NCBI GenBank assembly: GCA_024220505.1
Contig: JAKZZE010000014.1
Span: forward strand, 868,001 to 932,000
Length of the DNA: 64,000 nucleotides
From: Rhizopus arrhizus
Lineage: Eukaryota > Mucoromycota > Mucoromycetes > Mucorales > Rhizopodaceae
Reading direction: 5' to 3'
Both the position numbers and the translations under genes were made by a program. The notes beneath the pieces were generated by a model. The model ran no database searches, was not told the origin of the DNA, and worked only from the letters and a program-made list of their open reading frames with translations. Within the stretch, counting starts at the first letter, position 1. Each line of letters starts with the position of its first letter. This document shows positions 1-10,676 of the stretch, piece by piece.

Positions 1-181
1 TTTTGCTCATCTATTCCTGCATGAAAAAAGAAGGAAGGGGAGGAGGAGGGAGAGAAAAAAAGGGAGGAAGAATAAAGCAAAAGGAGATTGTGGTTCGTTT
101 AGCAAAATTCAGTTTTTGTAGTGCAGCTACACATTTATTAATAAATAGTACAGTTTATAAAAAGATCTTTTAATTACAGCT

Positions 182-1704
182 TTAAAGGTCATGGGTGGAT
201 GTATTTTGAAAATAATTTTGAATTCGTTTATCAACAATCACCTTTTTGTTTAACGGGTGCTCTATGCCAACCTTGGATGATGTGTTCAGTACCAGGTTTA
301 GGCTACTCGTCGATGATTTTCTACGGTCGTCCGGTTGGGCAGGAAAGTAACCGGATTCAGTACTGTCGTTAAAGTGAGGTGTCATGCAGTAGGATCCTCT
401 CGACTCGTGCTGTGAAGGATGGGGCGAGATTGTCGTGGGTGTCTTTCTGGCGCCTCCTCCACCCAGGTTCAGGCGGGATGTCTGATACCGCTGCTCCCAG
501 TCTGAATAGCCCAAGGAGGATTTCCGTCGTGTTCGGTGACCAAACGTCATGGCAGAGTCGTCACTTTCTTTTCTCACTTGCGGATGACGTCTTGGCTCGC
601 TCTGTTTTGAACGTGGCGGACTCACTCTCTTTTGACGTCGACCGTAAGGCTTGCTGATGGCCGCCGGCGGCGGTGGTGGCGACAGAGAGGGCTTTTCATA
701 GAGTTCAGGATGTTTAGGTCGGGACCTTTTAGGGTATTCCTCTGCGGGTGAACCCCGACTGCCGTCCTGGTCGTACCCTCTCTTTTCTTCCTCCCAGATG
801 ATCCTGTCCGGATCAAACATGGCTCCATCACCCCACGTGGCCCATTCGTCTTGCGGCAATACCTTTCTCTTTGTCTGGGCCGTCGCCGGCGAGCCCTTGG
901 CCTCGGCCAGATCGAGCATATCGTCTCGCTGGATGGCATCATTCGCCTTCTTTGAAAAAAAGGAGGAAGCCAGGGTCCAAAAGATTAGACTGAGAAATAA
1001 AAAGCTCAAGGCGATCGCAAATAACACAACCTCGGTTTGGACAGTGTGAGCAGCACAGTGAACATGATTCTCTGTATTTTCACAAGTCTCCTTGATCATT
1101 TGGAAATAACGTTGGTAAGAGTATCCAAAGCTGTAGGCGACCAGGATCGCTGTGGCTAAGATGAGGCCGACAATGATTCGGCGGTATAAGTATTTTCCTC
1201 TTTTGTTGGTATAGAGTCCGAGCAAGAACCCAGTGGCTCCAAAGACTGTGGCTAACGTGAGAGGTAGGATGCGACTTAATGATGTGGCTGTTGTGATGGG
1301 TGCTGTAGCATTATGTTCGGTAGCCACTTGAAGTACAGTAGATACATCTGTTACTCACTGAATTAGATGATATCATACCTATGTCATTGTTTTTCCTTAC
1401 CTGGTTGATATCTTAGGTTGGCAGGTGAACATGAACAATTGAGAGCATAAATATAACAATGCTTCCATAATCCAAATGAAACTGAATCAGGCGTAGTCAT
1501 GTTGTTTGTAATGTTTCGGTAAAGGAATACTTGATGTAGTGACATACTACTCTTAAAGGAACAATCATCAATATGATCATTTGTTTCGAGCCAGCTTCCG
1601 AATCCAATGGCTAATATGGATAACAGTAAAACTCCTATTCTAATGGCTGGTAAAACAACGTATTCAACAAAAGGGCCATAAGGAGACTGTTTCCTTACAG
1701 ACAT
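182..1704 (-). CDS. claudin/PMP22-like four-transmembrane protein
   Basis: Two exons (1704-1401, 1347-182) give 489 aa; the intron has a GTAAGG donor and a CTAAT branch site. The N-terminal third has four hydrophobic segments: residues ~12-32, and three in exon 2. The first extracellular loop carries GLW, then Cys four residues on and a second Cys about eight residues later, with an upstream Trp in GSWLE. This is the W-GLW-C-C signature of the claudin/PMP22/EMP superfamily, which also includes the fungal SUR7 group. The loop has NxT glycosylation sites. The remaining ~270 residues form a hydrophilic Ser/Pro/Arg-rich cytoplasmic tail with a polyproline run. A role in plasma-membrane domains or cell contact is inferred; no specific orthologue is recognised. 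The start is the ATG at 1704, ahead of the first helix. Confidence 0.75.
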
Positions 1705-3341
1705 TATGTTCTCATAAAATAAATTGTAAGTGTGCGTGTATATTAAAAAAAAAGAAAAAAGAAAAAATTGAGAATAAAAAAAACTTTTTTTTTAAAGTTT
1801 TGTAACACAAATAGAATACACTGAAAGGGACAAAGGAAAGAAAGAAGCAGAAAAAAGGATAAGAAGTGCGTATCTTGAACATCAACTCTTTCTCCCCTTT
1901 TCCTTTCTCCCCTTTCTTCTTTTCAGTCTTAAAACAGGTTCAGTTCATCCTCCTATCTTCTTTTCTTGTACCATCAATGATCAAAAGTATCACAAAGTAT
2001 GCGATCTTTTTTGTTTCCTTTTTTATTACATTGTACTTTCAATGCTCACTGTGACAATCCCTGCTTTTTTTTTTAGAAAAATAAATAAACGCGGAATTTA
2101 AATCGCCAAATAATGTTATTTCTAAATGATACAATGGGAATACAGTGCATACAGGTACGCTATTTATATAAAGACATTTATCAAATAGATAGATATTTAC
2201 CTAAAACAAAAGGATTTGATAGGACTAATAGCATAAAAAATAGTTTTATAATTGTGTTTGTTCAAGTTGAGCCTTTTTGTATTCTTATCTATGTAAAGTT
2301 CAATATGTTTTCTATGGATAGTAGCTATAGACACACGTTATACAATCATGTGTTTTCAAGCGTCTGTGAGATAAAAAAAAAGCTCTATGAGTGATATATA
2401 TTGTTAGGGAGAGCTCCCTCTCTCTGTCTCATGGCCCAATAGTCTACTAATATTTTATACTCAAAAAATCTTTTTTGTTGTGCAAGCTTACGACCATACA
2501 TGGTGTTTTAAAGAGAAAGTGTTAAAACTATGTCAACAATATTATGTAATGATTCACAGCTAACACGCCATTTTATTTTGTACATGTAGTTGTTAAAAAG
2601 CGATAGACAAAAAATGGACTAATAGGACAAGCGCTTTGTTCATAATACAGAGCATTGGATTTGTAAATGAGCAACAGATATTTTGTTACATTACAAAATC
2701 TGATAACAAGTATATGATTTATAAAACACTGTACTTGCATGATATCTTTTGTGTGCTATCGCATTGGATGAAAGATGTATTCAGGGATCGTCTTGTTAGT
2801 ATATGCTATAATGATCAATTGAAATCATGTCACCGATAATCGATCTTTGTCCCCTACTTTCACTACCCGCGTCCCTGTATACCATGCCTTGATATCTTTT
2901 TTTCTGCTTTGTCAATATTGTTTACGAAATCGTCAAGAGTAATTAATTACACTATTTATGTTTTTAGAGCCTTTTTTTTATGATAACTCTTGTTTCTTAC
3001 ATCAACCTTATATCATCTTTTGCAATCCTACCTTGGTTACACCTCTCTCTGATGTATGTATACTTGGATTTTATTTAAATTTTATATTATCATGAGTTGT
3101 GGTCCATCGGAAGACATTTGGGAGAAACAGAGTTTAACTGGATGATGTAAAGAGTCGCTGCTAGTCTCTTTTTATAAATACAGTCATTCGACCGTTAATT
3201 GAATAATTTTTTGAAAATAATAGTCGAACTTTAGAGAAAATTCATTTCTTTTTCAGGATTAGTTTAACTCAAAAGGAAAATTTTATTGCACACTTTTTTG
3301 AAAACAAATTGGTCAAAAAAATAATTCGGTTTGGTCACTCT
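1705..3341. other. AT-rich intergenic stretch, no gene recognised
   Basis: Only short, unconvincing open frames occur here. The part next to the claudin-like gene is A/T-homopolymer and pyrimidine rich and is probably its promoter. Near 3290-3341 there are short TTGGTC-type motifs that recur elsewhere in the window (about 22380-22465 and 26445-26585), suggesting debris of a dispersed repeat. Confidence 0.4.
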
Positions 3342-3480
3342 GCCCAACTAAACTCATATAATGAAACTGAAATTCGATTCCCATACGTGAAATTCTACAA
3401 GTGAGTTTGATTCTTTATTCCTTCCAATGTCTGTGTGTCATACAACTTCGATTGAAATTACTTTTGGTCCTTTTTTTTTT
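3342..3480 (-). repeat. segment U, left copy (matches 57564-57693 inverted)
   Basis: About 130-140 bp, roughly 90% identical to the reverse complement of 57564-57693, the region just upstream of the coiled-coil gene. Shared landmarks are CGATTCCCATACGTGAAAT and TGTCTGTGTGTCATACAACT. It ends in a poly-T run that abuts the left arm of the large inverted repeat directly. On the right side of the window the same segment borders the opposite end of the arm. This copy has no coiled-coil gene attached. Confidence 0.85.
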
Positions 3481-4144
3481 ATCTTCCTACTCACATACGA
3501 TTGCATTCAATTTTTCTGTATTATTATTTACTACATACATAAATTTGAGCCAATTGATAGGCTAACTGTCGAAACATGATTTTTTTCTTTACAAATGTAC
3601 ATCTAAAGACATGCCTTTGCTTTTTTTTTAGTTTTGAATACATTCTACCATTTGGTTGCACAACATGAGATGTTCCTCTATGATGTTAAAATAGCTTGAT
3701 TTCATACTCAGATGAATGTCCTTTTCTTCACAAGGTTTTCTTTTGTTTCTCTCCTTTGTTAGCTCAATATTTCATCAGCTCTTTCTTCTTCTCAACAGTA
3801 ACACAAATATTTTGAGGTTTTTTAATAAAGAGCTGAGCAGTGTGAATGCATTTATATCTTTGATCCTCTTTATAACAATAAACGGGAAAGCACTTTTAAA
3901 GCCAATGCTGAAAGCAAAGTTCTTTACATATCATTATTTTAAGGCTGTTAAATTGCACTGAATTGATCACTGACTTATCAGACAGTGAGTTTATTGGCTA
4001 TATCTCACATACCAAAGATTTTTTTTTGGAAGAGGAACCTTTCTATCAGCAACTTTCTATACTCTTCACGTGAAATTTGACCTTGTTATTTACATTAAAA
4101 ATCTTGGCAATGTGTTGAACAAAAAAAAAATGCCTTCAACTTGC

Positions 4145-4181
<37 letters not shown>

Positions 4182-6377
4182 GAAAGCCACAGCAACCTTG
4201 CAGCAAGTGGGATGTGATCAGTGTGTATGTGGTGCACCGCGCATCCTCTGCAGTGACGAGTAGCATATCATAAAGTCATTTAGATGATAGATTACTGCTT
4301 ATTTGTACAGGCCAGAGTGTATCATGCTAAAGAAAGACTTGATACTTTTGAAACAAGTTCTTTGTGCGATGACAGTGGCAAATGAATGAGAACACTATCG
4401 AAAAGCACAAGTTCGTCAGAGACAAGGCAGAAAAGACACGATAAAAAAAACAAGAGGGGGGGTTCACTGGATGAAACAGAAGGGTCAAGGTTAGCGAAAC
4501 TGTTCAAGGGATCAGCGAGGTGTAGAGTGAAGATGATTGCAGATACGAATTCAAGAAACAGCATACAAAGTTTAGATGGGCTAATTGGATTGGTTGAAAA
4601 GAAGATGGTTGATTCAAGCAAGAAGATGGCATGAGAAAAAATGAGCTCAAAGTGAGCAATCATTCTGTAGCTTACTTTAATTGCATATGCAGTGGAAAGA
4701 GTGAGGGCGCTGTCAACAAAAGTTGCTGTGAAGCAGGCTGAATTCATAAAGCTTGACTACTGCACAATCAGTTCTTATCACCAATCATCTTTATTCTACT
4801 TTATTTCACGCTAGTAAAACACTGTAGATAATCATCATCATGTTGTTCGTGAATCCCAGTGGACTCGGCTGGGCCGAAAATGTCCGAGTAAAGTGAACAT
4901 GTACTTTGATAGTAAAAAATGCTACCTTGTTTCCTTTTTGGATAAACATACAACTTGAGGAATATATAGTTATTTCATCTGTTCATATCTACTTTAATGC
5001 TTTAGAAAAACAATTGGACCAAAACTGCCCCTCTCGCTTTTATTTTATATATTAAAAACAGTGTTATCTCGATGCTGATAATATATGTATTTAGGAACCT
5101 CCAAATTATACCAACTCTTCATTGTCAATGTACTTGTCGAAACATGAATCGATATTTGTGACATGTTGAGTTTCATTTTCAATTAAAATCTGAAAACAAT
5201 AGAGTTTGAAGAATTCTTGTAAAAAATAGAATAAAAGAACATTTCAAATTGCATTAGGTTAAGCTATATTCAGCTGTACTACAAGATAGGAAGCCAACAA
5301 TATAATGCTTTTTAATGTGATTGAACATTTGCAAAATGAGATGAAACCATCCTCGATTGTTAAAATGCCCATGAATTCAAATTGCCATGTTTATTTTGTT
5401 TTTGTCTCGACCACCTTTCTATCTATTCATCCAGTGACATCGAGTCCTTTTATGTGTTCACTTTATCCGGATTGTATAATTCACTGCAATGTTTTCTCCC
5501 GGCGAGACTTTTGAGTTGTAGAATCCTGTATGATAAATAGACTGAAACAGTATAATCAAGAAGGGAAATCGTTGGTAATTCTTGGTATATTCAAGTCAAT
5601 TATTGTGTGCGACAGTAAAGCATTCAGTCATTTATTCAAATTATCGAAATTACAACATTCAATCACCAATCATCTCTCAACTACTGCGCTTTCTTCCATG
5701 TTCCAAGCAAATCCCGGGGAAAAGGCGTGCCTGAGAGCTTTTCTGTAAGACAAAAGGCTTTTAAATTTTCAGTGATTTTATTGTCTTATAAAGGGATGGT
5801 TTGGATCATAACACCTTGGATTAAAATACGGAAAGCCCACACGTCTCTCTTTGACTACTGCTTATTGAGATAAATTCTCAATATACAAGATTTCTTCTTC
5901 TTATCGTTCAATTCGTCATCTTTCCATAACAGTTGAATGTATTACGAATGTTGAATGTTTTACAAAAGTTGAATGAAATTAATTATTTTATTTGATTATG
6001 GATTTGGTCTCACAATTTTCCGAGCAAATTGATAAATCATGCAATTCTGTTAAATTGACTAAATTGAAATATGACATTCAAAAGTTCTTTGTATAGGGAA
6101 TAGACATGGTAAGATCCTTCAAGTAGCTGGTGGTTTTGCATCTACACCAATTACATATGGATTATAATCTCAGTAGCTGTCTTTTAGATGGTTCTTTGGT
6201 CATTTCTTTAAATTTGATCATTGTAACCCCCCTTTCATCCCTTTATTTTTTACCGGGAAAAATGATTCGTACGATGTACAAATGCTAATTGCCTGGTCCA
6301 TTTTTGCCTCCGTCGATCGCGTTTAACAAAATAGGTAAACAGATCGTAACAAGATGAGGAGATTGGTTTCTTGAAAG

Positions 6378-6385
6378 TATAAATA
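6378..6385 (+). promoter_or_regulatory. TATA box of GH134-like gene, left copy
   Basis: TATAAATA lies about 41 bases upstream of the ATG at 6426, at a usual TATA position for a short 5' leader. The same octamer is kept at the mirrored place in the right arm (59086-59093). Confidence 0.6.
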
Positions 6386-6425
6386 CAACACGGATTAATT
6401 CCTTTTGTTTATTAAAATTTCAAAA

Positions 6426-6971
6426 ATGCTTCTCAATTCAATCTCTCTCTCTCTTCTCTTTGCCGTTGGCCTTGCTACTGCTGCCAGAAGTGGAAGCTAT
6501 ACTGTCCATGATTTGGGTAAGAGAAAGCAAGAGATCTTGAACAATGGTGGGGGTATTTGGGATATTGCGATTGCCATGCTTGAGAGTGAAAAGATGATAA
6601 CCGATTACCCTTATGGTGATAACAAGACGGGTGATTCTACCAACTTTGGTATCTTTAAGCAAAACTGGTTCATGCTTCGTACCTCTACCTCTCAATTCAA
6701 AGGACAATCTGATAAAGATGTCGACCATGGTGCTGTCCTTAACCGGGACCTCAAAGCGGATATCAAGGCAAGACAGGAATCTCAAAAGTTTTACGGCGCT
6801 GATAAATGGTTTGGTGGACACAGAAATGGTGAGACCGGCTTAAAACACTATCAAACATCGGATATAAACGATTACAAGAATGGTGTCAACTGGATTCACG
6901 ATCAACTCGCCAGTGATAAAAAGTACTTGTCGGATGATACCAGATTCTGGGTTGATGTCACCCCTATTTAA
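6426..6971 (+). CDS. secreted GH134-like beta-1,4-mannanase, left copy
   Basis: Intronless, 181 aa. Residues 1-20 form a signal peptide (hydrophobic core, AA-R cleavage region). The mature part of about 160 aa fits glycoside hydrolase family 134, small inverting endo-beta-1,4-mannanases with a lysozyme-like fold known from fungi including Rhizopus. Characteristic stretches are IAIAMLE (Glu53), YGDNKTGD (Asp65) and NFGIFKQNWFMLR. The Glu and Asp lie 12 residues apart, the same spacing as the catalytic pair I recall for the Streptomyces enzyme (E45/D57). The probable role is extracellular degradation of mannan. The open frame extends 21 bases upstream without an ATG, so the Met before the signal peptide is chosen. 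The encoded protein is identical to that of the inverted copy at 58500-59045. Family assignment is from memory of the motifs. Confidence 0.75.
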   Translation: MLLNSISLSLLFAVGLATAARSGSYTVHDLGKRKQEILNNGGGIWDIAIAMLESEKMITDYPYGDNKTGDSTNFGIFKQNWFMLRTSTSQFKGQSDKDVDHGAVLNRDLKADIKARQESQKFYGADKWFGGHRNGETGLKHYQTSDINDYKNGVNWIHDQLASDKKYLSDDTRFWVDVTPI

Positions 6972-7859
6972 TTCTTCTTTTTTAAATCTATTTTGAAATA
7001 AATATTTTTTGGGAAAAGTGATCAGTACGCTTTGACGTTTCGGTAGCGAATATGCTATCCTTTGTTTACAAGTAATCGTATTATCTATAATAAGCTCATA
7101 TCAAGTGAGAGGACCAAAAGAGTCTCTTTTTTTTTCATTAGTAGAATAAAGCGCTACTCGTTTTTTCTTTTTTTCTTTTTTTTTTTTAGCTATTGTTTCT
7201 ATGGATCACTTGAGGGTATTGATTCAAGATCGAATATGATTGTGGCGGTCTTGATGTAGGTCTCCGCACAAGATAAAGAACAAGAAGCAAGATAAAGTAG
7301 CTTTGGTGTTCCAAAGTACATATAACATAATGATCACTGGGCGTCATAGGATAGTATTTCGATATTGAAATCATTCTAATGAAACCCAGTGGAATGAAGC
7401 ATGTCACATCTAGAGATTAGATTCAGCAATCATCTACCAAGTTTTACAATGAAAGGATGCGTAAAAAGATGTACATAAATGCTTGTACATTATGCAGACA
7501 GCAACTTGTATTCTTAAGGCCCAACCAAAAGTCCATACCTATTTTACATAACCATATTGAAATAGGAGGATTTGAAGGATGGGAGCGTATTGTGATCATC
7601 AAGCCTTACTAAATATTCTGACCAGAATGCGATGCAACACTGATGGATGATTTTGAGTAGCGGGTGCGGTTAAAGAAAAGTTGCACAAAAGTTTATATTT
7701 CTGTACAAAAAGAGGCTTTGCAGCCACTAGAACAATTCAAGCCGTTGATGATGTACTTTAAAAATGCATTTTAGTGTGTTGAAGTACGTTTGATCATTTT
7801 TTCATTTAAACACCTAGATTAGTTTTTAAGCATACATGTTTTTCATGAAGACGGTCACG

Positions 7860-8347
7860 GCAGTATTTTTGATGATGAAGAAAAAGAAGCAATAAATTTC
7901 ATTGGGAAAAGTCCTTTCGATTGAGAGGTTTAATCGTTCTGCGAAAGTTCATCAAAAGCCAAGTAATTAAAACCGAGTTACATGCCTCTTGTGATGATGT
8001 TGTAATTAAGGATACTTCTCCTAGGAAAGAAAGAATTACACAGTACAATACTTATACTGATTAAGACCGTAGAAAGCATTTTCAATTTTTAATAGAAAAA
8101 TTTATGATGCTAAACCAAGCAGCTAAAGCCGCAAACGTCAACTAGGATACTGCTCGCAAATGGAAGCAAGCGTATAACAATGGCCCCGAGAAAGACATGC
8201 TTTTAAAAAAAAACAGCAGTACCTCCAATAGACCTCTTAGCCAACTAAACGAAAACCACAAGAACCATTTGGTTAAGTGCTTTGATGGTGTCATATCCCG
8301 ACATACGTTAAACATGATTCATATTCAATTTACAAAATCAGAGTAGT
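7860..8347 (+). pseudogene. relic of Tc1/mariner-type transposase, N-terminal HTH region
   Basis: From 8056 one frame reads YTD-stop-DRRKHFQF, then AAKAANVN-stop-DTARKWKQAY, then SNRPLSQLNENHKNHLV, before a final stop. This resembles the helix-turn-helix N-terminus of mucoralean Tc1/mariner transposases (compare the element at 13933-15541, which has TARTWWKKLQEDP in the same place). At least two in-frame stop codons and no catalytic DDE part show that it is dead and truncated. The stretch 7860-8055 has short acidic fragments in shifting frames that may belong to its start. Confidence 0.65.
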
Positions 8348-8636
8348 GAATGTTTTACAAAGATCTATTACAATTCTTTTCTCTGTTATTTGGTCATAAC
8401 TAATTCTACTCCTTTAACCCAATACAAGTTGTTTTAATATAGCTCCTGATGCGATGACACAAATGAAAAATAGATCCACTTAAGAAATAAATAAACAGTC
8501 TTGAAGCGTTTTAAGTATAAAAACTAGAACAATAGTTCTAAAATCGAACACTTCTATCAAAGAAAGATTTCAAGGCTAGCTATATTAATTTGAACAGGAC
8601 CTAACATTAGATGACGAAAGATAGTTACGATTTGAT

Positions 8637-8921
8637 ATAAATAAGAATATTTTATAAATTGATGCTAGTAATAAACTGTCTAGAAATAAACTGAAACACA
8701 TTGTTCAGGATAGCTACTGATTAGCATGATCTACTCTTACTCAGACTCATTTGTGGATATAGTTCAGACCAATATAGTTTGACATGTATAAGGATATTTT
8801 ATAACCTAATGTTAACTAGAAATTGTTTATATAAACTGAAACATATTATTCAGGGTAGTTATAAATTATCAGAATCCATTCTTATTCCAACTCATTTGTA
8901 AAGATATAGTCCAGACCAAGA
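8637..8921. repeat. diverged tandem duplication, two ~140 bp units
   Basis: Unit 1 (about 8637-8782) and unit 2 (about 8797-8921) share blocks in the same order: AATATTTTATAA / GATATTTTATAA, then ATAAACTGAAACA with TTCAGG shortly after, then ACTCATTTGT, then ATAGTTCAGACCAA / ATAGTCCAGACCAA. No coding frame crosses them. The rest of 8348-9045 shows nothing recognisable. Confidence 0.6.
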
Positions 8922-9045
8922 AGACACAGTCTTATTGACACGTCAAAACAGGACAAATCCACTTACAGTACCAGGAACAGAAGAAGAGAAAAAGACAGTT
9001 GGTTTCTGGTTCTCAGCGGTGCCTTGAGAATAAGGATATACTGTT

Positions 9046-9540
9046 TTGAAAAAAATTCTTGAACAATATAGTTTAACTGATCACCATTATGCTTCTTCAA
9101 GATACAGAACCATTGTTACCAAGTATCTCATTGATGACCAGAAACGGTTACTACTGGAATATAATACCTGGAAGCGTTCAGAGGATAGTACGAGATGTTG
9201 GACAAGTATAAGAAGAAAGAAGATACAGTTGGATGCTCATGCGGGAGCAGTGGATTATATCAGTGACATCGTAAATGAAGAGATTGGTCAACTATGCAAA
9301 GACAAAGATCAAACACGCACTGCTGGAGATACTGCCGTCAATGGATATGGAAACGTACTACTACTGCAGACTGAAACTTTTCAAGAATCAAGAGAAAAAC
9401 AAATACCAACTTCTTTTGGATTGACTTCCTGCTTTCTTTCGCTAGTGTCTATTATACGTGTCACTGTCTCTTTTTCCCAAAATATTTTTACCCTTGATCC
9501 CATAAGGGCTTTAATTTTCACCCATTTTCTTTTGATCTAA
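9046..9540 (+). CDS. orphan protein, possibly a truncated mucoralean family member
   Basis: An open frame of 164 codons that begins at a non-ATG codon at 9046 and is open a little upstream, so its true start is unknown. The first ~100 residues are hydrophilic and look coding (YLIDDQKRLLLEYNTWKRSE, then ISDIVNEEIGQL). The last ~50 are hydrophobic and Ser/Phe-rich and probably non-native. The YNTWKR block recalls YNEWRK near the N-terminus of the PD-(D/E)XK-like protein at 12607-13911, so both may belong to one mucoralean family. With no ATG start and an implausible C-terminus, it may be a 5' gene fragment. No function assigned. Confidence 0.35.
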   Translation: MKKILEQYSLTDHHYASSRYRTIVTKYLIDDQKRLLLEYNTWKRSEDSTRCWTSIRRKKIQLDAHAGAVDYISDIVNEEIGQLCKDKDQTRTAGDTAVNGYGNVLLLQTETFQESREKQIPTSFGLTSCFLSLVSIIRVTVSFSQNIFTLDPIRALIFTHFLLI

Positions 9541-9660
9541 TCCGGGCGAAAACGATGAAAACTAAGCCATCGCACACTCATTTGGGTTTTAGTTTTATTT
9601 GTAAATAAAGTAAATGTTTCAACATAGAAGCAGCGACTTGTCACGAAAATACAAAAGATG

Positions 9661-10110
9661 CTTGGTAGATAATTCTAATTAGATAGTTTCAGTAATTTTT
9701 TCTGGATCTGATTGATGTCAATCTCGTCCAGGATAGGAGTTTGTTCAAAGAATTGATACCAATGAGCTTTCCGTACAAATTGGATGACTATAGCAATATA
9801 TATATTGTAAACTTGTCATAATAATGTAGATGTAATAATTGGATAATCTAAGTGTAGATAAATCCTAGAATACTAAGTTGCGGTTGGGATCTTTAGAGAT
9901 TGACAACTATTTCTTAAAAGCTGCTTTCCTCAATTCTTGTTTTTGAATGCAAGTAAAGGGTATATGCTGCTCTGTTTCCGATAATTTGCACAGTTGACAG
10001 TATTCGTCATCTACATTTGCTGAATGATTCTGCGCATGAGTTTTTATAAAGTAGGTGCAATACATTTCTGGAAATATGGTGCATAGGACTATTGAACTGT
10101 ACCTGAGTAA
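9661..10110 (-). pseudogene. LINE remnant, C-terminal zinc-binding region
   Basis: On the minus strand a frame reads EYCQLCKLSETEQHIPFTC, a C-x2-C...H-x4-C pattern typical of the zinc-binding (zf-RVT) tail of non-LTR reverse transcriptases. Further on, in another frame, comes RKAHWYQFFEQTPILDEIDI, which parallels WKAHWRCILDDLLLRPNE in the larger LINE remnant at 24.5-26.0 kb. Stops and frame changes separate the two parts, so it is a decayed 3' end. Confidence 0.6.
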
Positions 10111-10169
10111 GCTGAACGATTTATTTGCAAAGTTTCAGCCAAAAAGAAGAAAATGAAACACAGACCGAA

Positions 10170-10351
10170 GGGGCAAAGTCCCCTAGCGAAGTGGTCCAGT
10201 TCTTCCTGCTGTATTAGTCTCTCGTCTGGTGGCACTAGTTCCAATCTCCATGGTCGTTTTCTGTTTGTTTGTTCGTGGGTTTAAGCCCTGTTATGACCAG
10301 CTAAAAATGCGGCATCCGAATAAAATCCTCAAACAAAAAAAAAAAAAAAAA
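10170..10351 (+). mobile_element. SINE-like retroposon with target-site duplication and A tail
   Basis: The 182 bp insert is flanked by a 15 bp direct repeat with one mismatch: GAAACACAGACCGAA at 10155-10169 and GAAATACAGACCGAA at 10352-10366. It ends in CAA followed by about 17 A. Near its 5' end is CTAGCGAAGTGGTCC, close to a tRNA A box (TAGCNNAGTGG). About 95 bp on is GGGTTTAAGCCC, a weak match to a B box (GGTTCGANTCC). The 5' terminus can fold as GGGG-CAAAGT-CCCC. Pol III-type promoter elements, an A tail and a target-site duplication together indicate a SINE inserted by LINE machinery. It sits beside a LINE remnant. Confidence 0.7.
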
Positions 10352-10676
10352 GAAATACAGACCGAAAAAGCGTTTTTCTCCAAGCTTGGCAAACTATTCT
10401 TTTATAATTCGTTTTTATATTTTTATAAACTTCTTATTCTTCATTTAAACCAGCCACTTTCCCCAAAAAGTTAAATTATATATTTTATAATATCCTATTG
10501 AGATGATTTAAGTCAAGGGTAATTACAGTGAGTCTTATGAAACAAATTTCCAAAAATAGTATTTAAATCGATTATTTTCGATCCTACTTTGTCAAGACTC
10601 TAGGGTAAAAAATATATATTGTTGTTGCATGTAAAGCTGCCTTTTTTATTTATTTTTTTTATTTTTTTCTAGTGAA

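Larger units (their letters stand above)
3481..7776 (+). repeat. large inverted duplication, left arm (~4.3 kb)
   Basis: The sequence matches the reverse complement of 57695-61971 over its whole length, with only small indels and substitutions. The middle, from about 5.2 kb through the GH134-like gene, is almost identical. The outer ends differ by several percent by eye. Inside are a T run of about 33 at ~4149-4181 (A-run counterpart at ~61285-61317), a GH134-like gene at 6426-6971, and unrecognised sequence at 3481-6377 and 6972-7776. Small open frames at 3716-3961, 5305-5514 and 5530-5748 are kept in both arms but resemble nothing known. The frame at 4322-4747 is broken by a frameshift in the right arm, so it is probably not a gene. 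Confidence 0.92.

Noticed and set aside
4322..4747. 141-codon minus-strand open frame in the left arm
   Set aside because: Its counterpart in the right arm (60721-61104) has a frameshift and a different C-terminus, composition is Ser/Phe/Leu-rich, and no family is recognised; a fortuitous frame is more likely.
10170..10300. A tRNA gene
   Set aside because: A-box-like and B-box-like sequences are present but ~95 bp apart with no acceptor stem or anticodon arm; flanking direct repeats and the A tail fit a retroposon instead.
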